64,000 nucleotides of DNA from Prostheceraeus crozeri (GCA_907163375.1 CAJQUW010011498.1:124001-188000); one strand, 5' to 3'. Positions 35,801-47,975 are shown, counted from the stretch's first letter. The notes: a model not told the origin generated them from the letters alone. Numbers and translations are program-made.

Positions 35801-38800
35801 CTGTTTTTCTAGCCCGACCCTCTTCCGTCTGTTTTTCTAGTCCGACCCTCTTCCAGCTGTTTTTCTAGCACGGCCCTCTTCCAGCTGTTTTTCTAGCCCG
35901 GCCCTCTTCCAGCTGTTTTTCTAGCCCGACCCTCTTCCAGCTGTTTTTCTAGCCCGGTCCTCTTCCATCTGTTTTTCTAGCCCGACCCTCTTCCATCTGT
36001 TTTTCTAGCCCGACCCTCTTCCATCTGTTTTTCTAGCCCGACCCTCTTCCAGCTGTTTTTCCAGCCCGTCCCTCTTCCAGCTGTTTTTCTAGCCCGACCC
36101 TCTTCCACCTGTTTTTCTAGCCCGACCCTCTTCCACCTGTTTTTCTAGCCCGGCCCTCTTCCAGCTGTTTTTCTAGCCCGACCCTCTTCCAGCTGTTTTT
36201 CTAGCCCGACCCTCTTCCAGCTGTTTTTCTAGCACGGCCCTCTTCCAGCTGTTTTTCTAGCCCGGCCCTCTTCCAGCTGATTTTCTAGCCCGGCCCTCTT
36301 CCAGCTGTTTTTCTAGCACGGCCCTCTTCCAGCTGTTTTTCTAGACCGACCCTCTTCCAGCTGTTTTTCTAGCACGGCCCTCTTCCAGCTGTTTTTCTAG
36401 ACCGACCCTCTTCCAGCTGTTTTTCTAGCCCGACCCTCTTCCAGCTGTTTTTCTAGCCCGGCCCTCTTCCAGCTGTTTTTCTAGCCCGGTCCTCTTCCAT
36501 CTGTTTTTCTAGCCCGACCCTCTTCCATCTGTTTTTCTAGCCCGACCCTCTTCCATCTGTTTTTCTAGCCCGACCCTCTTCCAGCTGTTTTCCTAGCACG
36601 GCCCTCTTCCATCTGTTTTTCTAGCCCGACCCTCTTCCAGCTGTTTTTCTAGCACGACCCTCTTCCAGCTGTTTTTCTAGCCCGCCCCTCTTCATCTGTT
36701 TTTCTAGCCCGACCCTCTTCCAGCTGTTTTTCTAGCCCGACCCTCTTCCATCTGTTTTTCTAGCCCGGCCCTCTTCCAGCTGTTTTTCTAGCCCGACCCT
36801 CTTCCAGCTGTTTTTCTAGCCCGACCCTCTTCCAGCTGTTTTTCTAGCCCGACCCTCTTCCATCTGTTTTTCTAGCCCGACCCTCTTCCAGCTGTTTTTC
36901 TAGCCCAACCCTCTTCCAGCTGTTTTTCTAGCCCGGCCCTCTTCCAGCTGTTTTTCTAGCCCGACCCTCTTCCAGCTGTTTTTCTAGCCCGACCCTCTTC
37001 CAGCTGTTTTTCTAGCCCGACCCTCTTCCATCTGTTTTTCTAGCCCGACCCTCTTCCATCTGTTTTTCTAGCCCGACCCTCTTCCAGCTGTTTTTCTAGC
37101 CCAACCCTCTTCCAGCTGTTTTTCTAGCCCGACCCTCTTCCAGCTGTTTTTCTAGCCCGACCCTCTTCCATCTGTTTTTCTAGCCCGACCCTCTTCCAGC
37201 TGTTTTTCTAGCCCGACCCTCTTCCATCTGTTTTTCTAGCCCGACCCTCTTCCATCTGTTTTTCTAGCCCGACCCTCTTCCAGCTGTTTTTCTAGCACGG
37301 CCCTCTTCCATCTGTTTTTCTAGCACGGCCCTCTTCCATCTGTTTTTCTAGCACGGCCTTCTTCCAGCTGTTTTTCTAGCCCGACCCTCTTCCACCTGTT
37401 TTTCTAGCCCGACCCTCTTCCAGCTGTTTTTCTAGCCCGGCCCTCTTCCAGCTGTTTTTCTAGCCCGACCCTCTTCCATCTGTATTTCTAGCCCGACCCT
37501 CTTCCAGCTGTTTTCCTAGTCCGACCCTCTTCCAGCTGTTTTTCTAGCCCGACCCTCTTCCAGCTGTTTTTCTAGCCCGACCCTCTTCCAGCTGTTTTTC
37601 CAGCCCGTCCCTCTTCCATCTGTTTTTCTAGCACGGCCCTCTTCCATCTGTTTTTCTAGCCCGACCCTCTTCCATCTGTTTTTCTAGCCCGCCCCTCTTC
37701 CAGCTGTTTTTCTAGCCCGACCCTCTTCCATCTGTTTTCCTAGCCCGACCCTCTTCCATCTGTTTTTCCAGCCCGGTCCTCTTCCAGCTGTTTTTCTAGC
37801 CCGACCCTCTTCCAGCTGTTTTTCTAGCACGGCCCTCTTCCAGCTGTTTTTCTAGCCCGGCCCTCTTCCAGCTGTTTTTCTAGCCCGACCCTCTTCCATC
37901 TGTTTTTCTAGCCCGACCCTCTTCCATTTGTTTTTCTAGCCCGACCCTCTTCCATCTGTTTTTCTAGCCCGACCCTCTTCCATCTGTTTTTCTAGCCCGA
38001 CCCTCTTCCAGCTGTTTTTCTAGCCCGACCCTCTTCCATCTGTTTTTCTAGCCCGACCCTCTTCCAGCTGTTTTTCTAGCCCGACCCCCTTCCATCTGTT
38101 TTTCTAGCCCGACCCTCTTCCAGCTGTTTTTCTAGCCCGGCCCTCTTCCAGCTGTTTTTCTAGCCCGACCCTCTTCCATCTGTTTTTCTAGCCCGGTCCT
38201 CTTCCAGCTGTTTTTCTAGCACGGCCCTCTTCCATCTGTTTTTCTAGCCCGACCCTCTTCCAGCTGTTTTTCTAGCCCAGCCCTCTTCCAGCTGTTTTTC
38301 TAGCCCGACCCTCTTCCAGCTGTTTTTCTAGCACGGCCCTCTTCCATCTGTATTTCTAGCCCGACCCTCTTCCATCTGTTTTCCTAGTCCGACCCTCTTC
38401 CATCTGTTTTTCTAGCCCGGTCCTCTTCCAGCTGTTTTTCTAGCCCGACCCTCTTCCATCTGTATTTCTAGCCCGACCCTCTTCCATCTGTTTTTCTAGC
38501 ACGGCCCTCTTCAAGCTGTTTTTCTAGCACGGCCTTCTTCCAGCTGTTTTTCTAGCCCGACCCTCTTCCAGCTGTTTTTCTAGCCCAGCCCTCTTCCAGC
38601 TGTTTTTCTAGCCCGGCCCTCTTCCTGCTGTTTTTCTAGCCCGGCCCTCTTCCATCTGTTTTTCTAGCCCGACCCTCTTCCACCTGTTTTTCTAGCCCGA
38701 CCCTCTTCCAGCTGTTTTTCTAGCCCGACCCTCTTCCAGCTGTTTTTCTAGCCCGGCCCTCTTCCAGCTGTTTTTCTAGCCCGGCCCTCTTCCAGCTGTT

Positions 38801-41800
38801 TTTCTAGCCCGACCCTCTTCCAGCTGTTTTTCCAGCCCGGTCCTCTTCCAGCTGTTTTTCTAGCCCGACCCTCTTCCAGCTGTTTTTCTAGCCCGACCCT
38901 CTTCCAGCTGTTTTTCTAGCACGGCCCTCTTCCAGCTGTTTTTCTAGCACGGCCCTCTTCCAGCTGTTTTCCTAGCACGGCCCTCTTCCATCTGTTTTTC
39001 TAGCACGGCCCTCTTCCAGCTGTTTTTCTAGCCCGGCCCTCTTCCATCTGTTTTTCTAGCCCGACCCTCTTCCATCTGTTTTTCTAGCACGGCCCTCTTC
39101 CAGCTGTTTTTCTAGCACGGCCCTCTTCCAGCTGTTTTTCTAGCACGGCCCTCTTCCATCTGTTTTTCTAGCCCGGTCCTCTTCCAGCTGTTTTTCTATC
39201 CCGACCCTCTTCCAGCTGTTTTTCTAGCCCGACCCTCTTCCAACTGTTTTCCTAGCCCGGCCCTCTTCCATCTGTTTTTCTAGCCCGACCCTCTTCCATC
39301 TGTTTTTCTAGCCCGGTCCTCTTCCATCTGTTTTTCTAGCCCGACCCTCTTCCATCTGTTTTTCTAGCACGGCCCTCTTCCATCTGTTTTTCTAGCCCGA
39401 CCCTCTTCCAGCTGTTTTTCTAGCCCGACCCTCTTCCATCTGTTTTTCTAGCCCGACCCTCTTCCAGCTGTTTTTCTAGCCCGACCCTCTTCCATCTGTT
39501 TTTCTAGCCCGGCCCTCTTCCAGCTGTTTTTCTAGCCCGACCCTCTTCCAGCTGTTTTTCTAGCCCAACCCTCTTCCAGCTGTTTTTCTAGCACGGCCCT
39601 CTTCCATCTGTTTTTCTAGCACGGCCCTCTTCCAGCTAATCTTCGAGCACGGCCCTCTTCCAGCTGTTCTTCTAGCACGGCCCTCTTCCAGGTGTTTTTC
39701 TAGCCCGACCCTCTTCCAGCTGTTTTTCTAGCCCGGTCCTCTTCCATCTGTTTTTCTAGCCCGGCCCTCTTCCATCTGTTTTTCTAGCCCGGCCCTCTTC
39801 CAGCTGTTTTTCTAGACCGACCCTCTTCCATCTGTTTTTCTAGCCCGACCCTCTTCCAGCTGTTTTTCTAGCCCGACCCTCTTCCAGCTGTTTTCCTAGC
39901 CCGGTCCTCTTCCATCTGTTTTTCTAGCCCGGCCATCTTCCATCTGTTTTTCTAGCCCGGTCCTCTTCCATCTGTTTTTCTAGCCCGGTCCTCTTCCATC
40001 TGTTTTTCTAGCCCGACCCTCTTCCAGCTGTTTTTCTAGCCCGGTCCTCTTCCATCTGTTTTTCTAGCCCGGCCCTCTTCCATCTGTTTTTCTAGCCCGG
40101 CCCTCTTCCAGCTGTTTTTCTAGACCGACCCTCTTCCATCTGTTTTTCTAGCCCGGTCCTCTTCCAGCTGTTTTTCTAGCCCGGTCCTCTTCCATCTGTT
40201 TTTCTAGCCCGGCCATCTTCCATCTGTTTTTCTAGTTCGGCCATCTTCCATCTGTTTTTCTAGCCCGGTCCTCTTCCATCTGTTTTTCTAGCCCGGTCCT
40301 CTTCCATCTGTTTTTCTAGCCCGACCCTCTTCCAGCTGTTTTTCTATCCCGACCCTCTTCCATCTGTTTTTCTAGCCCGGTCCTCTTCCATCTGTTTTTC
40401 TAGCCCGGTCCTCTTCCAGCTGTTTTTCTAGCCCGACCCTCTTCCATCTGTTTTTCTAGCCCGGCCCTCTTCCATCTGTTTTTCTAGCCCGACCCTCTTC
40501 CATCTGTTTTTCTAGCCCGGCCCTCTTCCATCTGTTTTTCTAGCCCGACCCTCTTCCAGCTGTTTTTCTAGCCCGACCCTCTTCCATCTGTTTTTCTAGC
40601 CCGACCCTCTTCCATCTGTTTTTCTAGCCCGACCCTCTTCCATCTGTTTTTCTAGCCCGACCCTCTTCCATCTGTTTTTCTAGCCCCGTCCTCTTCCATC
40701 TGTTTTTCTAGCCCGACCCTCTTCCATCTGTTTTTCTAGCCCGACCCTCTTCCATCTGTTTTTCTAGCCCGACCCTCTTCCAGCTGTTTTTCTAGCCCGA
40801 CCCTCTTCCATCTGTTTTTCTAGCACGGCCCTCTTCCATCTGTTTTTCTAGCACGGCCCTCTTCCATCTGTTTTTCTAGCACGGCCCTCTTCCAGCTGTT
40901 TTTCTAGCCCGACCCTCTTCCATCTGTTTTTCTAGCCCGGCCCTCTTCCATCTGTATTTCTAGCCCGACCCTCTTCCATCTGTTTTTCTAGCCCGACCCT
41001 CTTCCATCTGTTTTTCTAGCCCGACCCTCTTCCATCTGTTTTTCTAGCCCGACCCTCTTCCAGCTGTTTTTCTAGCACGGCCCTCTTCCAGCTGTTTTTC
41101 TAGCCCGACCCTCTTCCAGCTGTTTTTCTAGCCCGACCCTCTTCCATCTGTTTTTCTAGCCCGACCCTCTTCCATCTGTTTTTCTAGCCCGGCCCTCTTC
41201 CATCTGTATTTCTAGCCCGACCCTCTTCCATCTGTTTTTCTAGCCCGACCCTCTTCCATCTGTTTTTCTAGCCCGACCCTCTTCCATCTGTTTTTCTAGC
41301 CCGACCCTCTTCCAGCTGTTTTTCCAGCCCGTCCCTCTTCGATCTGTTTTCCTAGCCCGACCCTCTTCCATCTGTTTTTCTAGCCCGACCCTCTTCCATC
41401 TGTTTTCCTAGTCCGACCCTCTTCCAGCTGTTTTTCTAGCCCGACCCTCTTCCAGCTGTTTTCCTAGTCCGACCCTCTTCCAGCTGTTTTTCTAGCCCGA
41501 CCCTCTTCCAGCTGTTTTCCTAGTCCGACCCTCTTCCATCTGTTTTTCTAGTCCGACCCTCTTCCAGCTGTTTTTCTAGCCCGACCCTCTTCCAGCTGTT
41601 TTTCTAGCCCGACCCTCTTCCAGCTGTTTTTCTAGCCCGACCCTCTTCCAGCTGTTTTCCTAGTCCGACCCTCTTCCAGCTGTTTTTCTAGCCCGACCCT
41701 CTTCCAGCTGTTTTTCTAGCCCGACCCTCTTCCAGCTGTTTTTCTAGCCCGACCCTCTTCCAGCTGTTTTTCTAGCCCGGCCCTCTTCCAGCTGTTTTTC

Positions 41801-44800
41801 TAGCCCGACCCTCTTCCATCTGTTTTTCTAGCCCGGCCCTCTTCCAGCTGTTTTTCTAGCCCGGCCCTCTTCCATCTGTTTTTCTATCCCGACCCTCTTC
41901 CATCTGTTTTTCTAGCCCGACCCTCTTCCAGCTGTTTTCCTAGCCCGGCCCTCTTCCATCTGTTTTTCTATCCCGACCCTCTTCCATCTGTTTTTCTATC
42001 CCGACCCTCTTCCATCTGTTTTTCTAGTCCGACCCTCTTCCAGCTGATTTTCTAGCCCGACCCTCTTCCATCTGTTTTTCCAGCCCGGCCCTCTTCCATC
42101 TGTTTTTCTAGCCCGACCCTCTTCCATCTGTTTTTCTAGCCCGACCCTCTTCCATCTGTTTTTCTAGCCCGGTCCTCTTCCAGCTGTTTTTCTAGCACGG
42201 CCCTCTTCCAGCTGTTTTTCTAGCCGAACCCTCTTCCATCTGTTTTTCTAGCCCGGCCCTCTTCCAGCTGTTTTTCTAGCCCGACCCTCTTCCAGCTGTT
42301 TTTCTTGCACGGCCCTCTTCCATCTGTTTTTCTAGCCCGACCCTCTTCCAGCTGTTTTTCTAGCACGGCCCTCTTCCAGCTGTTTTTCTAGCACGGCCCT
42401 CTTCCAGCTGTTTTTCTAGCCCGACCCTCTTCCATCTGTTTTTCTAGCCCGACCCTCTTCCAGCTGTTTTTCTAGCCCGGCCCTCTTCCAGCTGTTTTTC
42501 TAGCCCGGCCCTCTTCCTGCTGTTTTTCTAGCCCGACCCTCTTCCAGCTGTTTTTCTGGCCCGACCCTCTTCCAGCTGTTTTTCTAGCCCGGCCCTCTTC
42601 CATCTGTTTTTCTAGCCCGACCCTCTTCCGTCTGTTTTTCTAGCACGACCCTCTTCCAGCTGTTTTTCTTGCACGGCCCTCTTCCAGCTGTTTTCCTAGC
42701 ACGGCCCTCTTCCATCTGTTTTTCTAGCACGGCCCTCTTCCAGCTGTTTTTCTAGCCGAACCCTCTTCCATCTGTTTTTCTAGCCCGGCCCTCTTCCATC
42801 TGTTTTTCTAGCACGGCCCTCTTCCATCTGTTTTTCTAGCCCGACCCTCTTCCAGCTGTTTTTCTTGCACGGCCCTCTTCCAGCTGTTTTCCTAGCACGG
42901 CCCTCTTCCATCTGTTTTTCTAGCCCGACCCTCTTCCATCTGTTTTTCTAGCCCGACCCTCTTCCAGCTGTTTTTCTAGCCCGACCCTCTTCCAGCTGTT
43001 TTTCTAGCACGGCCCTCTTCCAACTGTTTTTCTAGCCCGACCCTCTTCCAGCTGTTTTTCTAGCCCGGCCCTCTTCCAGCTGTTTTTCTAGCACGGCCCT
43101 CTTCCATCTGTTTTTCTAGCCCGACCCTCTTCCATCTGTTTTTCTAGCCCGACCCTCTTCCATCTGTTTTTCTAGCACGGCCCTCTTCCAGCTGTTTTTC
43201 TAGCACGGCCCTCTTCCAGCTGTTTTTCCAGCCCGGCCCTCTTCCAGTTGTTTTTCTAGCACGGCCCTCTTCCAGCTGATTTTCTAGCCCGACCCTCTTC
43301 CATCTGTTTTTCTAGCCCGACCCTCTTCCAGCTGTTTTTCTAGCCCGGCCCTCTTCCAGCTGTTTTTCTAGCACGGCCCTCTTCCAACTGTTTTTCTAGC
43401 ACGGCCCTCTTCCATCTGTTTTTCTAGCACGGCCATCTTCCATCTGTTTTTCTAGCACGGCCCTCTTCCATCTGTTTTTCTAGCCCGGTCCTCTTCCAGC
43501 TGTTTTTCTAGCCCGACCCTCTTCCATCTGTTTTTCTAGCCCGGCCCTCTTCCATCTGTTTTTCTAGCCCGACCCTCTTCCATCTGTTTTTCTAGCCCGA
43601 CCCTCTTCCATCTGTTTTTCTAGCCCGACCCTCTTCCATCTGTTTTTCTAGCCCGGCCCTCTTCCATCTGTTTTTCTAGCACGGCCCTCTTCCAGCTGTT
43701 TTTCTAGCCCGGTCCTCTTCCATCTGTTTTTCTAGCCCGACCCTCTTCCAGCTGTTTTTCTAGCCCGACCCTCTTCCAGCTGTTTTTCTAGCCCGACCCT
43801 CTTCCAGCTGTTTTTCTAGCCCGACCCTCTTCCAGCTGTTTTTCTAGCCCGACCCTCTTCCATCTGTTTTTCTAGACCGACCCTCTCCCAGCTGTTTTTC
43901 TAGCACGGCCCTCTTCCAGCTGTTTTCCTAGTCCGACCATCTTCCAGCTGTTTTCCTAGCACGGCCCTCTTCCAGCTGTTTTTCTAGCCCGACCTTCTTC
44001 CAGCTGTTTTTCTAGCACGGCCCTCTTCCATCTGTTTTTCTAGCCCGACCCTCTTCCATCTGTTTTTCTAGCCCGGCCCTCTTCCATCTGTTTTTCTAGC
44101 CCGGCCCTCTTCCAGCTGTTTTTCTAGCCCGACCTTCTTCCAGCTGTTTTTCTAGCACGGCCCTCTTCCAGCTGTTTTTCTAGCACGGCCCTCTTCCATC
44201 TGTTTTTCTAGCCCGGCCCTCTTCCATCTGTTTTTCTAGCCCGGCCCTCTTCCAGCTGTTTTTCTAGCCCGACCCTCTTCCATCTGTTTTTCTAGACCGA
44301 CCCTCTTCCAGCTGTTTTTCTAGCCCGGTCCTCTTCCATCTGTTTTTCTAGCCCGACCCTCTTCCAGCTGTTTTTCTAGCACGGCCCTCTTCCAGCTGTT
44401 TTTCTAGCCCGGCCCTCTTCCAGCTGTTTTTCTAGCCCGACCCTCTTCCAGCTGTTTTTCTAGCCCGAACCTCTTCCATCTGTTTTTCTAGCCCGACCCT
44501 CTTCCATCTGTTTTTCTAGCCCGGCCCTCTTCCATCTGTTTTTCTAGCCCGACCCTCTTCCATCTGTTTTTCTAGCCCGGCCCTCTTCCAGCTGTTTTTC
44601 TAGCACGGTCCTCTTCCAGCTGTTTTTCTAGCCCGGCCCTCTTCCAGCTGTTTTTCTAGCCCGACCCTCTTCCAGCTGTTTTTCTAGCCCGACCCTCTTC
44701 CATCTGTTTTTCTAGCCCGACCCTCTTCCAGCTGTTTTTCTGGCCCGGTCCTCTTCCATCTGTTTTTCTAGCCCGACCCTCTTCCATCTGTTTTTCTAGC

Positions 44801-45825
44801 CCGACCCTCTTCCAGCTGTTTTTCTAGCCCGACCCTCTTCCATCTGTTTTTCTAGCACGACCCTCTTCCAGCTGTTTTTCTAGCCCGACCCTCTTCCAGC
44901 TGTTTTTCTAGCCCGACCCTCTTCCAGCTGTTTTTCTATCCCGACCCTCTTCCAGCTGTTTTTCTAGCCCGACCCTCTTCCATCTGTTTTTCTAGCCCGA
45001 CCCTCTTCCAGCTGTTTTTCTAGCCCGACCCTCTTCCAGCTGTTTTTCTAGCCCGACCCTCTTCCAGCTGTTTTTCTAGCCCGACCCTCTTCCAGCTGTT
45101 TTTCTAGCCCGACCCTCTTCCTGCTGTTTTTCTAGCACGACCCTCTTCCAGCTGTTTTTTCTAGCACGGCCTTCTTCCAGCTGTTTTCCTAGTCCGGTTC
45201 GTTATCAACTGTTTTTCTAGCCCGACCCTCTTCCAGCTGTTTTTCTAGCCCGACCCTCTTCCAGCTGTTTTCCTAGCCCGACCCTCTTCCATCTGTTTTC
45301 CTAGCCCGGGTCTGCTTTCAGCTGTTTTTCTAGCCCGACCCTCTTCCATCTGTTTTCCTAGCCCGACCCTCTTCCAGCTGTTTTTCTAGCCCGACCCTCT
45401 TCCAGCTGTTTTTCTAGTCCGGTTCGTTATCAACTGTTTTTCTATCCCGACCCTCTTCCAGCTGTTTTCCTAGCACGGCCCTCTTCCAGCTGTTTTTCTA
45501 GCCCGACCCTCTTCCATCTGTTTTCCTAGCCCGACCCTCTTCCATCTGTTTTCCTAGCCCGGGTCTGCTTTCAGCTGTTTTTCTAGCCCGACCCTCTTCC
45601 ATCTGTTTTCCTAGCCCGACCCTCTTCCAGCTGTTTTTCTAGCCCGACCCTCTTCCAGCTGTTTTTCTAGTCCGGTTCGTTATCAACTGTTTTTCTATCC
45701 CGACCCTCTTCCAGCTGTTTTCCTAGCACGGCCCTCTTCCAGCTGTTTTTCTAGCCCGACCCTCTTCCATCTGTTTTTCTAGACCGACCCTCTTCCATCT
45801 GTTTTTCTAGCCCGACCCTCTTCCA
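29881..45825 (+). repeat. Right domain of the 28-bp array (GCCCGACCC / GTTTTT type)
   Basis: Units are mostly GCCCGACCC with a uniform GTTTTT tract and the hexamer alternating between CAGCTG and CATCTG. CATCTG is rare in the left domain. One short run of left-type units sits inside at about 39636-39695. The domain contains a tandem duplication of about 2.0 kb at roughly 33.8-37.8 kb. Confidence 0.75.
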
Positions 45826-46080
45826 GCTGTTCTTCTAGCCCGGCCCTCTTCCAGCTGTTTTTCTGGCACGGCCCTCTTCAAGCTGTTTTTCTAGCACGGC
45901 CCTCTTCCAGCTGTTTTTCTAGCACGGCCCTCTTCCAGCTGTTCTTCTAGCACGGCCCTCTTCCAGCTGTTTTTCTAGCACGGCCCTCTTCAAGCTGTTT
46001 TTCTAGCACGGCCCTCTTCCAGCTGTTTTTCTAGCCCCGCCCTCTTCCAGCTGTTTTCTAGCCCGGGTCCGCTTTCAGCT
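45170..46080 (+). repeat. Right edge of the 28-bp array with divergent units
   Basis: Strongly changed units GTCCGGTTCGTTATCAACTG occur at about 45192, 45417 and 45670, and GCCCGGGTCTGCTTTCAGCTG-type units at about 45304, 45557 and 46061. The second and third sets repeat at 253 bp (nine units plus one base). Left-type units (GCACGGCCC with GTTCTT) return at about 45826-46020 before the array ends. Confidence 0.8.
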
Positions 46081-47072
46081 CTGCCCCAACAGGCCTCACG
46101 CAGCCTCCGAGTTTGAACAAAACAATATTCTGTTTTGATGGTACCAATCAGTCAACCACACAAGTTTCGGATCGGTTCTCCCGCAATAAATAGAGTGTTT
46201 CTGTTATCCAAGCTTCATCATTCTACCGCTACTGAATGACCGCCAGTGAGACTAAAATGTATTATAATGCGTCGAAGGCCAGTGTTAACGGCAAACCTTA
46301 TGTACCACAAGAACTGCCGTAAGAAGATGGCCTGTTTTCCTCTTCCATAACTGACCGCCATAAATGACACACGGAAATAATATACGACAAAACCAAGCCA
46401 AAATAGTGCGGTCGTCCAGTAGGAGACAAACGCAAGGAAATTCTGAGTACAGTAATTTAGCAACAGATCTCACTATTTCACATGTGGGATGGCGATCGGC
46501 GAACCCCATTGGATTGAAATCAAGCCTATGTTTTGTTGATACTTGATTCTGCAGGAGAAGAAATTCATCAAGCAGTGGCTGGGCCGACACAATGTTTACT
46601 GTGCTCGCATTTTGCTCACTGACCTTTGTAATAATTCTTTAGTTTGGGTATAATCAAGAACTTATTGATTCATTCAGCTATTGTAACCTTATAGATAAAA
46701 ACAAAATACATGGGTGAACGCATTATATAAGCCTAATCAATATAATTTCATTTGACAACATCCGATGCTAATATCTATCATTTTTCAAAACTGTTCGATG
46801 ACCGAATCAATTTGACGCGGCTCGGATGGCTACGCAGTCTTGTTTTTTTTGACAGCAGCTATATATCAGGCAATACATCCATATGAACGCCTGATAGCAT
46901 ACATTTATAAACAATTGATTCATTTGAAAAGTAGTATATTGATTAAGAACAGATCCTGTCCATTATCCAATAAGGAATGTACTTATCTAGCTCTGTGGTC
47001 TGATAGTCCTGCCTTGGACATTGATGTCACACAGTTTTTGATGTCTATGCCGCGTCAGATCTAGTCTGTGCT
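46081..47072. other. Flank of the array, no gene recognised
   Basis: Unique-looking sequence. Two overlapping minus-strand open frames of 81 and 101 codons (46218-46590) are hydrophobic in places, but they share the same DNA and show no family motif, so I do not call either. The 74-codon frame at 46840-47064 is AT-rich and unremarkable. Confidence 0.45.
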
Positions 47073-47975
47073 GCAAAATAGGGGCCATCATTCTTAATTG
47101 GTTTGTCGTGATGCGAGACCTGTTTGATATCCATGATTATTGCATCACGTAAATATCTTGCTCTAGCCTCTTTGATCTACATAGCTATTCGCATAACAGT
47201 TATATTCGTTCATGATTGATATCTATCTATCTATTGATGTCTATAACTTTTGTAATTTGAATGCCTTGTTCAAAGACAGGAATATTAGTTATTTACGCAA
47301 CTAGTGCAAAATATCCGTCTTTATTGCATCTTCGAGGTCAACATATCTATGCACGAGCCTGAAGGGCGATGTTGATCGAGGAGAAAGCAAAAGATGGATA
47401 TCTTTGCACGAGTTGTGTAGGTAATTTTATTTTTCACCGATATCATGACCATTATGACTGATCTACTTCTATGGTGTTTGATGAGTTAAATAATAAGCGG
47501 GTTCTATACAATTCAATCGCATACATCTATATAGAAATCTATAATTCAACCAGTGCAATAATGAAAATATTACTGCACGCCCGTGCTGTGCAGTTATCTG
47601 CTTTACAGGTGAAATAAAGTGACAGGATATTTACATGATACTCACGGTGAAAAATAGAATCACTTCTTCACTTAGCAATTACAAATCGGTGGTTTTGTTA
47701 TAATTAAAGTAGTTGAATACACTACGTGATTGGTGAGCCCGACGTGATGCAATAAAAACTTAATTAATTGAACTACACATGTACAAAATATGTGCATAGT
47801 TCCTACTCTGACTAATCACATATTTCATGTTTTTGATAAATATGATCCATTAGCATATTAACACATACCGAAATCATTAGTAAGGACTTTTGAAGTTTTC
47901 TTTTCTGAATTCAAGGAACTTAACTAAAATTGGAAAACTTCATAAGGTGATGCATCCGTTCTGTCCAATAATGTA
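47073..47975. repeat. Dispersed repeat, copy B, split by a roughly 650-bp insertion
   Basis: 47073-47115 and 47770-47975 match the continuous copy at 6470-6720. The DNA between them (about 47116-47769) is absent from copy A. It carries inverted ATTGCATCACGT (47139-47150) and ACGTGATGCAAT (47742-47753) near its ends, and contains the hairpin at 47290-47423. This looks like one repeat interrupted by another element, itself hit by a third. Confidence 0.65.
47290..47423 (+). mobile_element. Palindromic hairpin element, copy 1
   Basis: Full-length imperfect palindrome of about 134 bp. The outer arms TATTTACGCAACTAGTGCAA and TTTGCACGAGTTGTG pair, as do the inner arms TTCGAGGTCAACAT and ATGTTGATCGAGGA, around a loop with GCCTGAAGGGC. 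A related copy in the opposite orientation lies at 50670-50792. Confidence 0.8.

Larger units (their letters stand above)
14004..46080 (+). repeat. 28-bp satellite array, about 32 kb (about 1,145 units)
   Basis: This is an uninterrupted head-to-tail array. The unit runs from GCCCGACCCTCTTCC through a CAGCTG or CATCTG hexamer and a T-rich tract (GTTTTTCTA or GTTCTTCTA). About three quarters of the + strand bases are pyrimidines. Common variants are GCACGGCCC for GCCCGACCC, GATCTT or GTTCTT for GTTTTT, and CATCTG for CAGCTG. Occasional 27- and 29-base units reflect single-base length changes. As 28 is not a multiple of 3 and each unit contains TAG on + and on -, all six frames close within about 84 bp, so the array is non-coding. 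No other sequence is inserted. The last unit is a decayed variant (GCCCGGGTCCGCTTTCAGCT) ending at 46080. Confidence 0.97.

Noticed and set aside
14004-46080. CRISPR-like array
   Set aside because: Repeats of 28 bp follow each other directly with no spacers, the array is 32 kb long and the surroundings are eukaryotic.
46218-46590. Two overlapping minus-strand ORFs with hydrophobic stretches
   Set aside because: Two different frames of the same DNA, no homology that I recognise and no gene signals.
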